DNA of 64,000 bases from Citrobacter sp. On2M (GCF_018035235.1 NZ_WPCV01000004.1:434001-498000), one strand, 5' to 3'; shown: positions 41,503 to 51,292, numbered from the stretch's first letter. Notes: generated from the sequence alone by a model not told the origin. Numbers and translations: made by a program.

Positions 41503-42714
41503 TTACATGATGCGACAGGCAAACCCTTTCAGATACAGCCCTTCCGGGTAGGTAGCGATCACCGGGTGATCGGCGGCCTGACGGAACTGCTCTATAAATT
41601 GTACATCACGACCAGCATCTATTGCGGCATCAGCGATGATTTTCTGAAATAAATCGGTGGTCATCAGCCCGGAACAGGAGAAAGTCAGCAGTACGCCGCC
41701 CGGATTGAGTAATTGAATCGCCAGCATATTAATGTCTTTATAACCGCGGCAGGCGCCCATCAACTGGCTTTTGTTTTCGACAAATTTAGGCGGATCCATG
41801 ACGATGACATCAAATTTCTCACCGCGATCGCGATAGGCGCGCAGCAGTTTGAACACGTCATCACGCACGAACTCGGCTTTGTTCAGCTCCAGTTTGTTCA
41901 GTTCCACGTTCTGGCGGGCAATATCAAGCGCCTCCTGGGAGGTGTCGACGCTGACTACCTGACGGCATCCACCCATTAATGCTGAGACAGCAAAGCCGCC
42001 GGTATAAGAGAAACAGTTCAGGACACGTTTGTTTTCCACGTAACGACGCGTGGCCAGGCGACTGTCGCGTTGATCGAGGTAATAGCCAGTTTTGTGACCG
42101 TGCTGAATATCAACCAGTAGCTTCATGCCGTGCTCTTCAATCGGCAGCAGAGCAGGCGGCAATTCGCCTGTTACAGGCCCTTGGGTCAGCTCCATACCTT
42201 CTTTTTTGCGCACAGCGACATCGCTACGGTCATAAATTGCGCAGTCCGGGAAAACAATTTGCAAGGCGCTGATCAGCGCCGCACGTTGATATTCAGCACC
42301 AGCGCTGAGCAACTGTAATACCAGGAAGTTACCAAAGCGGTCAATAGTGATGCCTGGCAAGCCATCAGATTCGCCAGCGATCAGACGGTAGCTGTCCAGG
42401 CCATCTTTGCTTGCCAGCCAGTCACGCCATGTCTGTGCTTTCTGCAGACGACGAGTGAAGAAATCAATATCGATGGATTCAGACTTGTCAAAGGTCCAGA
42501 CGCGCGCGCGGATCTGTGACGCAGGTGAGAACGCGCCGCGCGCTAACCATTTACCCTGGTGATCAACAATATCAACGGTTTCACCAAGGTTGGCTTTGCC
42601 TTCCATACGGGCGACAGCACCGGAAAATACCCACGGATGGCGGCGAACTAAGGACTTTTCGCGCCCTTTGGCTAACACTAAACGAGGATAATGTAGAGTT
42701 GTAGATTCAGTCAT
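41503..42714 (-). CDS. rlmI: 23S rRNA m5C1962 methyltransferase RlmI
   Basis: RlmI methylates C1962 of 23S rRNA. The 403-residue protein has an N-terminal PUA domain ([21 protein letters not shown]), a central [20 protein letters not shown] segment, and a Rossmann methyltransferase domain with [14 protein letters not shown], the [11 protein letters not shown] motif and the catalytic Cys in TFSCSGLM. The start [11 protein letters not shown] gives the length seen in Salmonella; E. coli is seven residues shorter at the N-terminus. Confidence 0.95.
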   Translation of the reverse strand: MTESTTLHYPRLVLAKGREKSLVRRHPWVFSGAVARMEGKANLGETVDIVDHQGKWLARGAFSPASQIRARVWTFDKSESIDIDFFTRRLQKAQTWRDWLASKDGLDSYRLIAGESDGLPGITIDRFGNFLVLQLLSAGAEYQRAALISALQIVFPDCAIYDRSDVAVRKKEGMELTQGPVTGELPPALLPIEEHGMKLLVDIQHGHKTGYYLDQRDSRLATRRYVENKRVLNCFSYTGGFAVSALMGGCRQVVSVDTSQEALDIARQNVELNKLELNKAEFVRDDVFKLLRAYRDRGEKFDVIVMDPPKFVENKSQLMGACRGYKDINMLAIQLLNPGGVLLTFSCSGLMTTDLFQKIIADAAIDAGRDVQFIEQFRQAADHPVIATYPEGLYLKGFACRIM

Positions 42715-42928
42715 GCGGAGCAACCTCTCACAAACAGTGACGCGGGCTGGAGTAAAATACCAGCCTGAAACCATTAAAATAAAATGGCGCGTAGAGTAGC
42801 ACAGATGATGAGGTCAATCATCAGCGCATGGCGCTGAGCGTTTCGGCACAAAACGCTATCGCAGAGGCACAGTTTCTTTTATGCCCACCGTTTACATTGC
42901 TATTTCTTAATGAGAAAAAGGAAATACA

Positions 42929-43477
42929 ATGAAAGCTATCTTCTCTCTGGCTACCGCCGCCATTGTCGCGCTGAGTTTTGATGCCTCTGCAGCCTCGGCG
43001 TTTCGCCTCACCAGCACCGACATACCCGCTAACCTGCAATTAACGCAAAAACAGGTGTTTAAGGGGTTTGGCTGCAGTGGTGACAATATCTCCCCGCAGC
43101 TGAGCTGGCAAAATCCGCCAACTGATGCCAAAAGTTTTGCCATTACGCTGTTTGATCCCGATGCGCCAACGGGAAGCGGCTGGTGGCACTGGACCATTGT
43201 GAATATTCCGGCCCAGGTGCATTCGCTTCCTGGCGGGGCCAGCACGAATAAGATACCCGCAGGAGCTGTTCAGGGACGTAATGATTTCGGTTATGCTGGA
43301 TTTGGGGGCGCCTGCCCGCCGCCGGGCGATAAACCTCACCGCTATCAGTTTACCGTGTGGGCGTTAAATACCGACGCGTTGCCAATTGACAGTAATGCCA
43401 GCGGCGCGCTGGTCGGTTTTATGCTGAACAGCCATGTGATTGCCAAAGCTGAATTAACCGCGACGTACGCAAGATAA
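42929..43477 (+). CDS. Periplasmic PEBP-family (YbhB/YbcL-like) protein
   Basis: A 182-residue member of the phosphatidylethanolamine-binding / Raf-kinase-inhibitor-like family. The signal peptide (MKAIFSLATAAIVALSFDASA) indicates export. The anion-binding site motifs DPDAPTGSGWWHW and GRNDFGYAGFGGACPP followed by DKPHRYQFTVWAL are intact. It most resembles E. coli YbcL, whose ligand is not established; YbcL variants of pathogenic E. coli dampen neutrophil migration. E. coli K-12 has no gene at this position, so this and the following AraC gene form an insertion between rlmI and acyP. Confidence 0.88.
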   Translation: MKAIFSLATAAIVALSFDASAASAFRLTSTDIPANLQLTQKQVFKGFGCSGDNISPQLSWQNPPTDAKSFAITLFDPDAPTGSGWWHWTIVNIPAQVHSLPGGASTNKIPAGAVQGRNDFGYAGFGGACPPPGDKPHRYQFTVWALNTDALPIDSNASGALVGFMLNSHVIAKAELTATYAR

Positions 43478-43491
43478 AAGAGGATGAACGG

Positions 43492-44280
43492 GTGCAGGAG
43501 GTACATTTTCGCCATAACAATCTTACCACCGCAGAGGTGCGTTCCGGCCATTTGCACCGCCTGCACCGGGTAAAACTGTTTTCTGCTGCTATTTGCCACA
43601 TTACGCAGGGAAGTAAGGTCATTATTCAGGACGAAAACCGCCTGGTTGCGGGGCCGGGCGAGCTGATTATCATCCCAGCCAATACGCCTCTGGAGATTAT
43701 TAATCAGCCGGAGCAGGGGGCATTTCGCTCGGATTTGCTGTTGCTGTCGACAAATATCATTACCGCGTTTAAAAATAACTGGGTCGAGGATTTCCCACCG
43801 GCAAAGTTGACATCGCTCTGCACGCCCATGAGCAGCGGTTTGGCATTTATGTGGGAAAGCTTGCTGGATGCAGTACGCCAGAATTTACCGGCAAAATTGC
43901 AGGAGCATCAGGCGATGGGATTATTGCTGGCGTTACTGCACGATGGTGTGGCGGGACCACTGCTTATCGAGCGTCGATTTAATCTAACCGAACAGGTGCG
44001 ACAACTTATTATGTTATCCCCTGCTAAGCTATGGACAGCTCAGGAAATTGCCGGTCATCTTTCCATCGGTACCTCAACGCTACGCAGACGATTGCAGATG
44101 GAGTCGCAGAGTTATCGGCAAATCGTAGAGGAAGTGCGTATGTCCTGCGCACTCTCTCAGCTGCAATCGACCACGCTGCCGATTGGTGAAATTGCGTTAC
44201 GCTGTGGTTATCTGTCAGGTTCACGGTTTACCGCAAGATTTCGCCAGCATTATGGATGCCTGCCGAAGCAGGTGCGTTGA
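43492..44280 (+). CDS. AraC-family transcriptional regulator
   Basis: A 262-residue regulator with an N-terminal cupin-like sensing region ([17 protein letters not shown]) and a C-terminal pair of helix-turn-helix motifs ([40 protein letters not shown]). The start is taken as GTG at 43492, eight bases after AGAGGA; no better in-frame ATG exists nearby. It begins 14 bp after the PEBP gene, so the two are probably one transcript and the regulator may control its neighbour. The ligand and targets cannot be read from sequence. Confidence 0.87.
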   Translation: MQEVHFRHNNLTTAEVRSGHLHRLHRVKLFSAAICHITQGSKVIIQDENRLVAGPGELIIIPANTPLEIINQPEQGAFRSDLLLLSTNIITAFKNNWVEDFPPAKLTSLCTPMSSGLAFMWESLLDAVRQNLPAKLQEHQAMGLLLALLHDGVAGPLLIERRFNLTEQVRQLIMLSPAKLWTAQEIAGHLSIGTSTLRRRLQMESQSYRQIVEEVRMSCALSQLQSTTLPIGEIALRCGYLSGSRFTARFRQHYGCLPKQVR

Positions 44281-44326
44281 GGCATCGGGAACTGTTTCTT
44301 CATTTATGTTGATAAGGAGAACCGCC

Positions 44327-44608
44327 ATGTCGAAAGTCTGCATCATCGCCTGGGTTTATGGCCGGGTTCAGGGGGTAGGATTTCGCTACACCACCCAGCA
44401 TGAAGCGCAACGCCTCGGACTGACCGGCTACGCAAAGAATATGGATGATGGCAGCGTAGAGGTTGTTGCCTGTGGCGAAAGTGAGCAAGTGGAACAACTG
44501 ATGAAGTGGTTGAAAGCCGGAGGACCGCGTAGCGCCAGAGTTGACCGGATCCTCAGCGAACCGCACCGCCCTGGCGACGAGCTAAAAGGATTTAGTATCC
44601 GCTATTAA
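44327..44608 (+). CDS. acyP: Acylphosphatase
   Basis: AcyP hydrolyses acyl phosphates such as carbamoyl or acetyl phosphate. The 93-residue protein has the family signature [12 protein letters not shown] with the catalytic Arg, and the catalytic Asn in [27 protein letters not shown] is a strong ribosome-binding site. Its 3' end overlaps tusE by four bases. Confidence 0.94.
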   Translation: MSKVCIIAWVYGRVQGVGFRYTTQHEAQRLGLTGYAKNMDDGSVEVVACGESEQVEQLMKWLKAGGPRSARVDRILSEPHRPGDELKGFSIRY

Positions 44609-44934
44609 ATGCATTTCACCGGTTTCGGCAGGCCGGCAATTTTAGTCGCCTGCTTAGCCGGACCTTTCGGAAACAGGCGGTAGAGATAACGGCTGTTGCC
44701 TTTCTCTTCGCCAAACTTGTTGGCCATCGCTTTTACCAGCATGCGTATAGCGGGGGAGGTATTAAACTCCAGATAAAACTCGCGAACAAAACGCACAACT
44801 TCCCAGTGTTCCGCGGACAGCGTAATACCTTCGTTTTCGGCAATGGCAGCCGCCAGCGGCTCGCTCCATTCGGTAGTATCTTTTAGATAGCCTTCGCTAT
44901 CGGTACTGATTTCTTTACCTTCAAAGATCAACAT
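44605..44934 (-). CDS. tusE: Sulfur-transfer protein TusE
   Basis: TusE receives persulfide sulfur from TusBCD and passes it to MnmA for 2-thiouridine formation at tRNA position 34. The 109-residue DsrC-like protein has the penultimate Cys in KPVKCI that carries the sulfur. Fully canonical length. Confidence 0.95.
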   Translation of the reverse strand: MLIFEGKEISTDSEGYLKDTTEWSEPLAAAIAENEGITLSAEHWEVVRFVREFYLEFNTSPAIRMLVKAMANKFGEEKGNSRYLYRLFPKGPAKQATKIAGLPKPVKCI

Positions 44935-44980
44935 AATTTGTCACTGCGTTAGTCAAACTGGCGGCAGTTTACCAAAAAAG

Positions 44981-45003
44981 AAAGCCCCGCATAAGCGGGG
45001 CTG
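44981..45003 (-). terminator. Intrinsic terminator of yccA
   Basis: On the minus strand CAGCCCCGC-TTAT-GCGGGGCTTTCTTTTTT forms a strong stem with a T-run, 20 bases past the yccA stop. Confidence 0.92.
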
Positions 45004-45022
45004 GATAATGCGTGTTGACACC

Positions 45023-45682
45023 TTAATCGCGGCTGGCGAAGCCCAGAATGCTCAGCAGGCTGACGAAGATGTTGTACAGCGAAACGTACAGGCTAACGGT
45101 GGCACGGATGTAGTTGGTTTCACCGCCACGGATGATATTGCTGGTTTCAAACAGGATTGCACCTGAAGAAATCAGGATAAACACCGCGCTGATCGCCAAA
45201 TGTAACGCCGGCAGCTGCAGGAAGATATTCGCAACCATACCAATCAGCACCACCACGATACCTGCCATCAGCATACCGCCGAGGAAGGACATATCTTTAC
45301 GCGTGGTCAGCACATAGGCCGAGCAGCTGAAGAAGACCAGCGCCGTACCGCCCAAAGCCATGGCGATAACATCACCCATGCCTGCAGACAGGTAAGTGTT
45401 CAGTATCGGTCCCAGAATGTAGCCCAGGAATCCGGTGAAAGCGAAAGCGGACAGAATACCGACCGGTTTATCCGCCGTTTTATAGGTCAGGAACATCAGA
45501 CCATACATACCCACCAGCGTCAGGATAAGTCCCGGAGAAGGCAACATCAGTACGGTACTGGCGGTCGCCGTGAGCGCTGAAAACGCCAGCGTAAGGCTGA
45601 GCAGGAAATAGGTATTGCGCAGCACCTTATGTGTGCTGAGTAGCGATGTACGATCGCGTGAAGAACTAATAATACGATCCAT
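45023..45682 (-). CDS. yccA: FtsH-interacting BAX-inhibitor-1 family protein YccA
   Basis: YccA is an inner-membrane substrate and modulator of the FtsH protease; it protects jammed SecY from degradation. The 219-residue protein has seven hydrophobic segments typical of the BI-1 family and starts [13 protein letters not shown]. The C-terminal ILGFASRD is conserved. Confidence 0.94.
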   Translation of the reverse strand: MDRIISSSRDRTSLLSTHKVLRNTYFLLSLTLAFSALTATASTVLMLPSPGLILTLVGMYGLMFLTYKTADKPVGILSAFAFTGFLGYILGPILNTYLSAGMGDVIAMALGGTALVFFSCSAYVLTTRKDMSFLGGMLMAGIVVVLIGMVANIFLQLPALHLAISAVFILISSGAILFETSNIIRGGETNYIRATVSLYVSLYNIFVSLLSILGFASRD

Positions 45683-45951
45683 GAGTCACTCTCTTATGAC
45701 AGATGTAATTAATGATGAAGGATAATGAAATCAAGGGGAATGACACAGCGGTTTTACCCATCTTTACGCATTTTAACCCGCCAGGCTTAAGCATATTATT
45801 TCAACAAAAGCTCCCGAATCAGATGTTAGCACTGTATGTGAAAAAATGTCAGATCCACCTCTGCCAGGTAACTGAAAAATATTGCGTTATTCCCGAATCT
45901 CTCTGACAGTGACTGAGGTGTCTACAAAAACAGAGCGATAAGGTAAAGGGA

Positions 45952-47580
45952 ATGATTCAACACAAATCGAAGATATTGACGTTTACGCTGTTGGCTGTCT
46001 GTTTGATGTCTATCAACGGCGTGACGAGGGCGGCAAATGTGCCTGCAGGTACACTACTTGCAGAAAAACAGGAGCTGGTCAGGAACAACGGCAGTGAGCC
46101 AGCGTCGCTGGATCCGCATAAAGTCGAAAGCAACGTTGAGTTTAATTTAATCAGTGATATGTTCGACGGGCTGGTGGCAGTTAAGCCGGATGGCTCTATT
46201 GAACCCCGTCTTGCCGCGTCCTGGGAGAACAAAGACAACACCGTGTGGACCTTTCATTTGCGTCCGGGCATAACCTGGTCAGATGGGTCAGCTATTACCG
46301 CGCAGGATGTTGTCTGGAGCTGGCAGCGTCTGGTCTCTGTACAAACGGCTTCCCCTTATTCTTCGTATCTGGGCAATATGCATGTTGCGAACGCCGTCGA
46401 TATTGCTCAAGGGAAAAAAGATCCTGCCATGCTAGGAGTCAAAGCCCTCGATGATAGCACGCTGGAAATTACTCTTACGCAGCCGACGGCGGCGTTTCTG
46501 GCGATGCTGGCGCACCCGTCTCTGGTTCCACTGGATAAAGTGCTGATAGGCCGCTTTGGCGATAAGTGGACCCGACCAGAACATTTTGTCAGTAGCGGAC
46601 CGTACAAATTGTCGCAGTGGGTGGTCAATGAGCGCATTGTTGCCGAGCGTAACCCACATTACTGGGACGATCAGCACACGGTCATTAATAAGGTTACCTA
46701 TTTGCCTATCAGTTCAGAGTCTGCTGACGTTAACCGCTATAAGGCCGGTGAAATTGACATCGTGTATAGCGTACCGGTCAATCAATTCGCGCAGCTGAAA
46801 AAGACGATGGGTGATGAACTTCATGTCTCACCTCAGCTTTCAACCTATTACTATCAGTTCAATACGACCCGAGCGCCGTTTAATGACCCGCGCGTGCGTC
46901 GTGCGCTGAATATGGCGTTAGATAAAGACATCATTGCACAAAAGGTAATGGGGCAGGGGCAACGTGCGGCGTGGCTTATCAGCCAGCCGGAAATAGGGGG
47001 AGTACAACTGCATGCGCCGGAATATGCGTCGTGGCCGTTTGAAAAACGTATCACTGAAGCGAAGAAGCTGCTAGCTGAAGCCGGTTTTGGCCCCGAGCAT
47101 CCGCTTAGTTTAAATCTGCTCTATAACACGTTTGAAACCCATCAGCGTATTGCTATTGCCGCATCATCAATGTGGAAGAAAAACCTCGGCGTAGAGGCGA
47201 AGCTGCAAAATCAGGAATGGAAAACCATGCTGGACACCATGCATGCCGGTAATTTTGACGTCGTACGTTACGCGTGGATCGCTGACTATGATGATGCTTC
47301 AAGTTTCCTCAACATCTTCCGTACCGGAGATAGCGAAAACACCACCGGCTACAGCAATCCCGCCTTTGATGAAGCGATGCGTAATGCAGCGAAAGCAACT
47401 TCGCTCCAGGAGCGAGGCAAATATTACCAGCAGGCTGAAGACCTTTTAGGGGCAGATGTGCCAGCGATTCCGGTTTACCACTATGTTCGCACGCATCTGG
47501 TGAAGCCGTGGGTGGGGGGATTCGCACCGGATAACCGCGGAAACTACTACACCAAAGATATGTACATCAAAAAACTTTAA
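45952..47580 (+). CDS. Orphan OppA/MppA-like peptide-binding protein
   Basis: A 542-residue family 5 solute-binding protein with a signal peptide (ends GVTRA-ANVP). The family signature region NGSEPASLDPHKVE, the HLRPGITWSDG segment and LNLLYNTFETHQRIAIAASS are present and resemble E. coli OppA and MppA. No permease or ATPase gene is adjacent, so it probably feeds an Opp-type transporter encoded elsewhere, as MppA does for murein tripeptide. It is inserted between yccA and serT, where E. coli K-12 has none. The ligand (oligopeptide or muropeptide) is inference. I see no clear terminator before the serT promoter. Confidence 0.88.
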   Translation: MIQHKSKILTFTLLAVCLMSINGVTRAANVPAGTLLAEKQELVRNNGSEPASLDPHKVESNVEFNLISDMFDGLVAVKPDGSIEPRLAASWENKDNTVWTFHLRPGITWSDGSAITAQDVVWSWQRLVSVQTASPYSSYLGNMHVANAVDIAQGKKDPAMLGVKALDDSTLEITLTQPTAAFLAMLAHPSLVPLDKVLIGRFGDKWTRPEHFVSSGPYKLSQWVVNERIVAERNPHYWDDQHTVINKVTYLPISSESADVNRYKAGEIDIVYSVPVNQFAQLKKTMGDELHVSPQLSTYYYQFNTTRAPFNDPRVRRALNMALDKDIIAQKVMGQGQRAAWLISQPEIGGVQLHAPEYASWPFEKRITEAKKLLAEAGFGPEHPLSLNLLYNTFETHQRIAIAASSMWKKNLGVEAKLQNQEWKTMLDTMHAGNFDVVRYAWIADYDDASSFLNIFRTGDSENTTGYSNPAFDEAMRNAAKATSLQERGKYYQQAEDLLGADVPAIPVYHYVRTHLVKPWVGGFAPDNRGNYYTKDMYIKKL

Positions 47581-47683
47581 GCGCTGGAGCCCGTATTTGT
47601 GCTGAATAAACGGTCAATTTGTTGTTATTTAAGTCAATTAACAGCATTTTGGCTGTTTTTCAGGCAAACGAACACATTGGTGC

Positions 47684-47712
47684 TTTACAGGTCCGTTCGG
47701 GATGTTTATAGT
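47684..47712 (+). promoter_or_regulatory. Promoter of serT
   Basis: TTTACA (−35, 47684–47689) and TATAGT (−10, 47707–47712) are separated by 17 bp and followed by a GC-rich discriminator GCGCC, typical of stringently controlled tRNA promoters. Confidence 0.85.
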
Positions 47713-47722
47713 GCGCCTCATT

Positions 47723-47810
47723 GGAAGCGTGGCCGAGCGGTTGAAGGCACCGGTCTTGAAAACCGGCGACCCGAAAGGGTTCTAGAGTTCGAATCTCTAC
47801 GCTTCCGCCA
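47723..47810 (+). tRNA. serT: tRNA-Ser (anticodon TGA)
   Basis: The 88-nt sequence begins GGAAGCGTGGCCGAG and ends with the matching acceptor strand CGCTTCC plus encoded GCCA. It has the long variable arm of class II tRNAs (GACCCGAAAGGGTT) and T-loop TTCGAAT. The anticodon TGA lies at 47757–47759 in the loop CTTGAAA. The 3' half of serT is an integration site for islands such as Salmonella SPI-5. Confidence 0.97.
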
Positions 47811-47816
47811 AATTCG

Positions 47817-47850
47817 AAACCCAAGTCGTTATGCGACTTGGGTTTTTTGT
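47817..47850 (+). terminator. Intrinsic terminator after serT
   Basis: AAACCCAAGTCG-TTATG-CGACTTGGGTTT is a perfect 12-bp stem followed by a T-rich run. Confidence 0.94.
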
Positions 47851-48377
47851 TTTTTATCCGTTTCCATTATGCCATTGCCGTCCGGATTGCACTGGTGGGC
47901 ATGAGAATTCATCAGACTTAGCATTCCGACTTCCCTGAGAGCTTGTTCATTTGACGACAACAGTACAGCTGAATCTGTGTTGTCTTCATTGTTATCGAAA
48001 ATGATCCTGCTGTTGCAACAGATGTTGCCCTGTAGCCAATCGTTCAGATATTGAGAGCGGTTTCAGTGGTTAATTGGGCATGAAAATAGCTGGTGATTAC
48101 TGAGGATGGTTACCAGTCGAAGGTGGCAAAGCCAGGCAGTACTTAGCCCGAGGTCGGTTCTGTGAGAAAGATGATCTCGTTTAATATGTGATTTTTTCAC
48201 GATACAAATACTAACCGGTGATTTCATGATGTGTATATCCTCGCGTTCAGTGGAGCAGCGCAGACAGACCCTTTGCAGTATTGCCTTTGGCGCTTGACCT
48301 GCGTCCGTGAATATGAGGCTGGCAGGTCCCTCACAGGCCAGATACCGTTGTGACGGCCTCTTACCCATGTCAACGCC
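47851..48377. other. Non-coding stretch after serT
   Basis: About 530 bases without a credible gene. Open frames on the minus strand between 48063 and 48463 have no recognisable motif or good ribosome-binding site. It may be part of the same decayed insertion sequence as the next feature, but I cannot show it. Confidence 0.4.
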
Positions 48378-48701
48378 ATGATCTTTGACCATTCTGTCTT
48401 AACTGGAAGTAGATATTTGACGGCGTGGGGGAAAGCATCTCGATACCCACCCCTGACACACATTGAGCAGTGCTGGAGTATGGATTTTGTGTCGGATAGT
48501 CTGGTTAACGGAAACCGTTTCCATGCACTGACTGTAGAGAATAATTTTAATCAGAAATGTCAGGCGTTCCATGCCAAAATATCATTGAAGACTGAGGACG
48601 TTGTCAGCGCAATAAAAGCGCTGAGAATGCAGGATAAGTGCCTGCTGGTATGTATTAAGACAGAAAACGGCAGCGAGTTTATCTCAGATCAGTCTGGATA
48701 A
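48378..48701 (+). pseudogene. IS3-family transposase (OrfB) remnant
   Basis: The frame encodes EQCWSMDFVSDSLVNGNRFH and later IKTENGSEFIS, the conserved beginning and DNG region of the IS3-group rve/DDE integrase core. Only about 80 residues of the core remain, the N-terminal helix-turn-helix part and the C-terminal third with the last catalytic Glu are missing, and the second catalytic Asp (DNG) reads Glu (ENG). It is therefore non-functional. The codons before 48460 do not match the family. No terminal inverted repeats are visible. Confidence 0.7.
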
Positions 48702-49602
48702 ATGGGCATATGAACAATGTAATCACGATGTACTTTTCCTTCCTGAAAACTGACAGATAACCCGTTTGTAAAGTATCTGAAAGGTAAAGTGCCTTGATTT
48801 ATCACCAGACTGATTCTGCAATCAAACTATCTATAGAAGGTGGTTATTTAACATGAGTCACAAAACGAAACGTTTAAATATTTTGGTGATACAAAATGAG
48901 ATTTTGCCTAGTTTAAATGTGATGAATCTTATATATTCATAAATAATTTAAAGGATATAATTCCAACACAAAACTTAATGATAATACGAGCCATTGATGG
49001 CGAGGAAAAATTTATAATATTTTAATATTGGTCTCGTTGTTTATCACTGTGATGATCACTGAAGATAAAATCATTGCGACACTTTTTTTATATTCAATCC
49101 GGGCATCGCGGACACCAGGGAAAAGTCTATTTCGATTATATAGAGTCGGGGTTGGAGGTCGTTAGAATAATTGTTTTTCATATTTATATGTCGTTTTTAA
49201 TTGATGGCATTTAAGTTCCCCGAAATAACTTTGCAATTTAATCAATAAGTCAATATTTACATTGGCAGCATCAGCGTGCTACACGTTTTATCATTGTCTT
49301 TTTTTACCTGCTGATTATTGGATTTTTAAAAAAGATCTGACACCTTGACTGATTACAGAAAATCATGAGATTTTGGTACTTACATTACAAATTTAATACT
49401 ATTTAAAATAATCATGATCCTGACAGTGGTAGAGTCGTTAACTCTGAAAATGTTCTAGTAATGTGAAATATATATACTCCTGCCACAATGTTGCAACGAC
49501 TACAGTGATTGACTGCCAAAGTAGAACGCGTGATGAAATGGTATGACAACACGAAATAGTGCTGGAGAACATGACAAAGGATACAGACGCAAGGGTAAGC
49601 CG
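48702..49602. other. AT-rich stretch with possible decayed regulator
   Basis: No intact gene is seen. A short frame at 48852–48941 (29 codons, starting MSHKTKRLNILVIQNE) has AGGTGG upstream and resembles the first strand of a receiver-type regulator. After a frame change, a second piece (FINNLKDIIPTQNLM, then RAIDGEEKF) follows up to about 49033. This could be a frameshifted relic of a regulator. Evidence is weak. Confidence 0.3.
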
Positions 49603-50190
49603 ATGACAAAGATAGTCCCAAACACATTTTGTTTGTACAGCAATATCACGTTCAGCGCCCTGGTGGATGAACTGAATGATGAGTTCAGGCGTTTACAGCC
49701 AGGGCGGGACACTATGTGTGTGATGTTCACGGACGGGGATGCGGCTACACCACTACGAGTCAATCCTGCCTGCCGGAAAACGTTTTTTATTGTATCATTG
49801 GTCCGGTCGGTTTTAGACGTGTCGCCCAGTATACATGCTGGTGCGGACCTGGTCGTCAGTAAAAAAATACAACCAGCAGCGTTAAAACAGCAGATGTTGC
49901 GGGCACTGAGAGCTCGTGAGACAAACCGTTTTCGTCCTGCTAAAGAATGGAAACGAAAATGCGCTTCCATTACTGAACAGCAGGTTCTGGCGTTGCTTCT
50001 GCATGGCTATCCTACATCGCAGGTAGCTGAAAGGATGAATCTGACGGTGCAGGCTGTTAGCCGTTATCGGATATTGGCTGTGAAGCGTGCTGGGCTCAGG
50101 AACTTTAACGAACTGGTGCTGGACCACATAAAATACAACAGAGTACTGCCAGCTCTGTCTGGGAAAGGGAGCCGTGTATCAGCGAAATGA
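49603..50190 (+). CDS. LuxR-type DNA-binding regulator, island-encoded
   Basis: The 195-residue protein has a C-terminal LuxR/GerE-like helix-turn-helix (ITEQQVLALLLHGYPTSQVA, then RMNLTVQAVSRYRILAVKRA) at residues ~125–180. The N-terminal ~110 residues have no motif I recognise and lack the acidic pocket of a true receiver domain. Many fimbrial clusters in enterobacteria carry such atypical LuxR regulators. The start at 49603 has AAGGG eight bases upstream; an in-frame ATG 20 codons earlier (49543) is less likely. Its target may be the fimbrial operon 3 kb downstream, but that is inference. Confidence 0.78.
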   Translation: MTKIVPNTFCLYSNITFSALVDELNDEFRRLQPGRDTMCVMFTDGDAATPLRVNPACRKTFFIVSLVRSVLDVSPSIHAGADLVVSKKIQPAALKQQMLRALRARETNRFRPAKEWKRKCASITEQQVLALLLHGYPTSQVAERMNLTVQAVSRYRILAVKRAGLRNFNELVLDHIKYNRVLPALSGKGSRVSAK

Positions 50191-50666
50191 AATCATGTGA
50201 CTGTAGTGACTTGTACTGGTACCTGCCACGTGTAAAGCAACGTTATATACTGTGTGTAAAAATCATAATTAATGAAATCATATTATAACCAATAGTATTA
50301 AGTGTAGTTGCGACTTTATGCCCAATAGGATGCCATTATTCAATAAGTCATCTAACTGAATCTGACAATATGATCCCCGTATGGCTAACGCTTCTAAAAT
50401 CAGTGATAGCAATAACTATACCTTTAACAAAAATACAGATATTAACTAAATCGATTTTAGGACGTTATTACGACTAAGAAATTTCGTTAATAGCTGTCGT
50501 GAAGATAAATCAATATCCGAAACTAAGTTATTGAATAGTTGCTTTTTGTGGTTTATTTATTAAATAGTAGAGAATAATGATTTTCTTATTACACTTTAAC
50601 CCTAATCAAGGCCAGTGCTTCATAATGGAATGATTTATTTAATTAGCGACGCCCGAAAAGGATGCC
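50191..50666. other. AT-rich intergenic stretch, nothing identified
   Basis: About 475 bases with many stop codons in all frames. It may contain the promoter of the following small membrane protein gene; I see no clear element. Confidence 0.45.
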
Positions 50667-50957
50667 ATGAGCCTAGCAATCAAAATTATCCTGATTATTT
50701 TAGTTTTGTTTTTTTGTTTTCGTGAATATGCTGCGATGTCTAAGAAGTCATGTGAATGGAAGTTGAGAATGAAAGATGAATGGTTAAATGAGATAGTCTG
50801 GATGGTGTGTCTCATTCTATGCCTTTTGTTTTTTTGGGGAATGCTTTATGTTTCCTCAATGGTGATATATGAATTGGTTATTAATGGTGGGAAGTTTCAT
50901 TTTCGATACGGCAATAATCTATTGCCTCCCAGTACTTATTGTCTTTTATTTATATAA
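50667..50957 (+). CDS. Small predicted membrane protein, function unknown
   Basis: A 96-residue protein with two hydrophobic helices (LAIKIILIILVLFFCF near the N-terminus and VWMVCLILCLLFFWGMLYVS in the middle) separated by a charged segment rich in Lys and Glu. AAAAGGATGCC gives a good ribosome-binding site six bases before the ATG, which supports real translation. I do not recognise the family. Confidence 0.55.
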   Translation: MSLAIKIILIILVLFFCFREYAAMSKKSCEWKLRMKDEWLNEIVWMVCLILCLLFFWGMLYVSSMVIYELVINGGKFHFRYGNNLLPPSTYCLLFI

Positions 50958-51115
50958 GAACACAATATAGTGTTCAAAAGAGTATTGCACGGACGCATGC
51001 TACCACTGCACATCCCGGCGCGCGAATGTCATTCCAGCGTTCATTTTAATGGGGGCTGTGAGATATCTTTTTTGGGCTAGATTTGATGCACTTGTTGGAA
51101 CTAAAGTTGCGTACA

Positions 51116-51268
51116 TTACTCCTTGATTAAGGAGCGCTTTACTACCGCCCGGTTGAATTCTGCAATTTTGTGCAGATACCCCTCGGACTGTTCATGAGAA
51201 AAGACTTTATATTTCGAACCAGGTTGGATTGGATAAAGTGAAAACGACTGGCCTGCCAATGATGGCAT
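51116..51268 (-). pseudogene. Possible remnant of an alpha/beta-hydrolase-like gene
   Basis: An open frame of 50 codons immediately downstream of the HD gene reads MPSLAGQSFSLYPIQPG and ends HEQSEGYLHKIAEFN plus a basic tail. The pattern is reminiscent of the C-terminus of alpha/beta hydrolases (catalytic His followed by E-x-PE and a helix). An in-frame stop at 51284–51286 cuts it off from any upstream part. It could also be a chance frame. Confidence 0.25.
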
Positions 51269-51292
51269 CTCGCGCAGCCGCCTTCAGGAAGA

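Noticed and set aside
45712-45906. 64-codon plus-strand frame between yccA and the OppA-like gene
   Set aside because: No ribosome-binding site, no recognisable motif, and it occupies the yccA promoter region.
48063-48463. Minus-strand open frames next to the IS3 remnant
   Set aside because: Long enough to catch the eye but without any motif I can name; may be non-coding IS debris.
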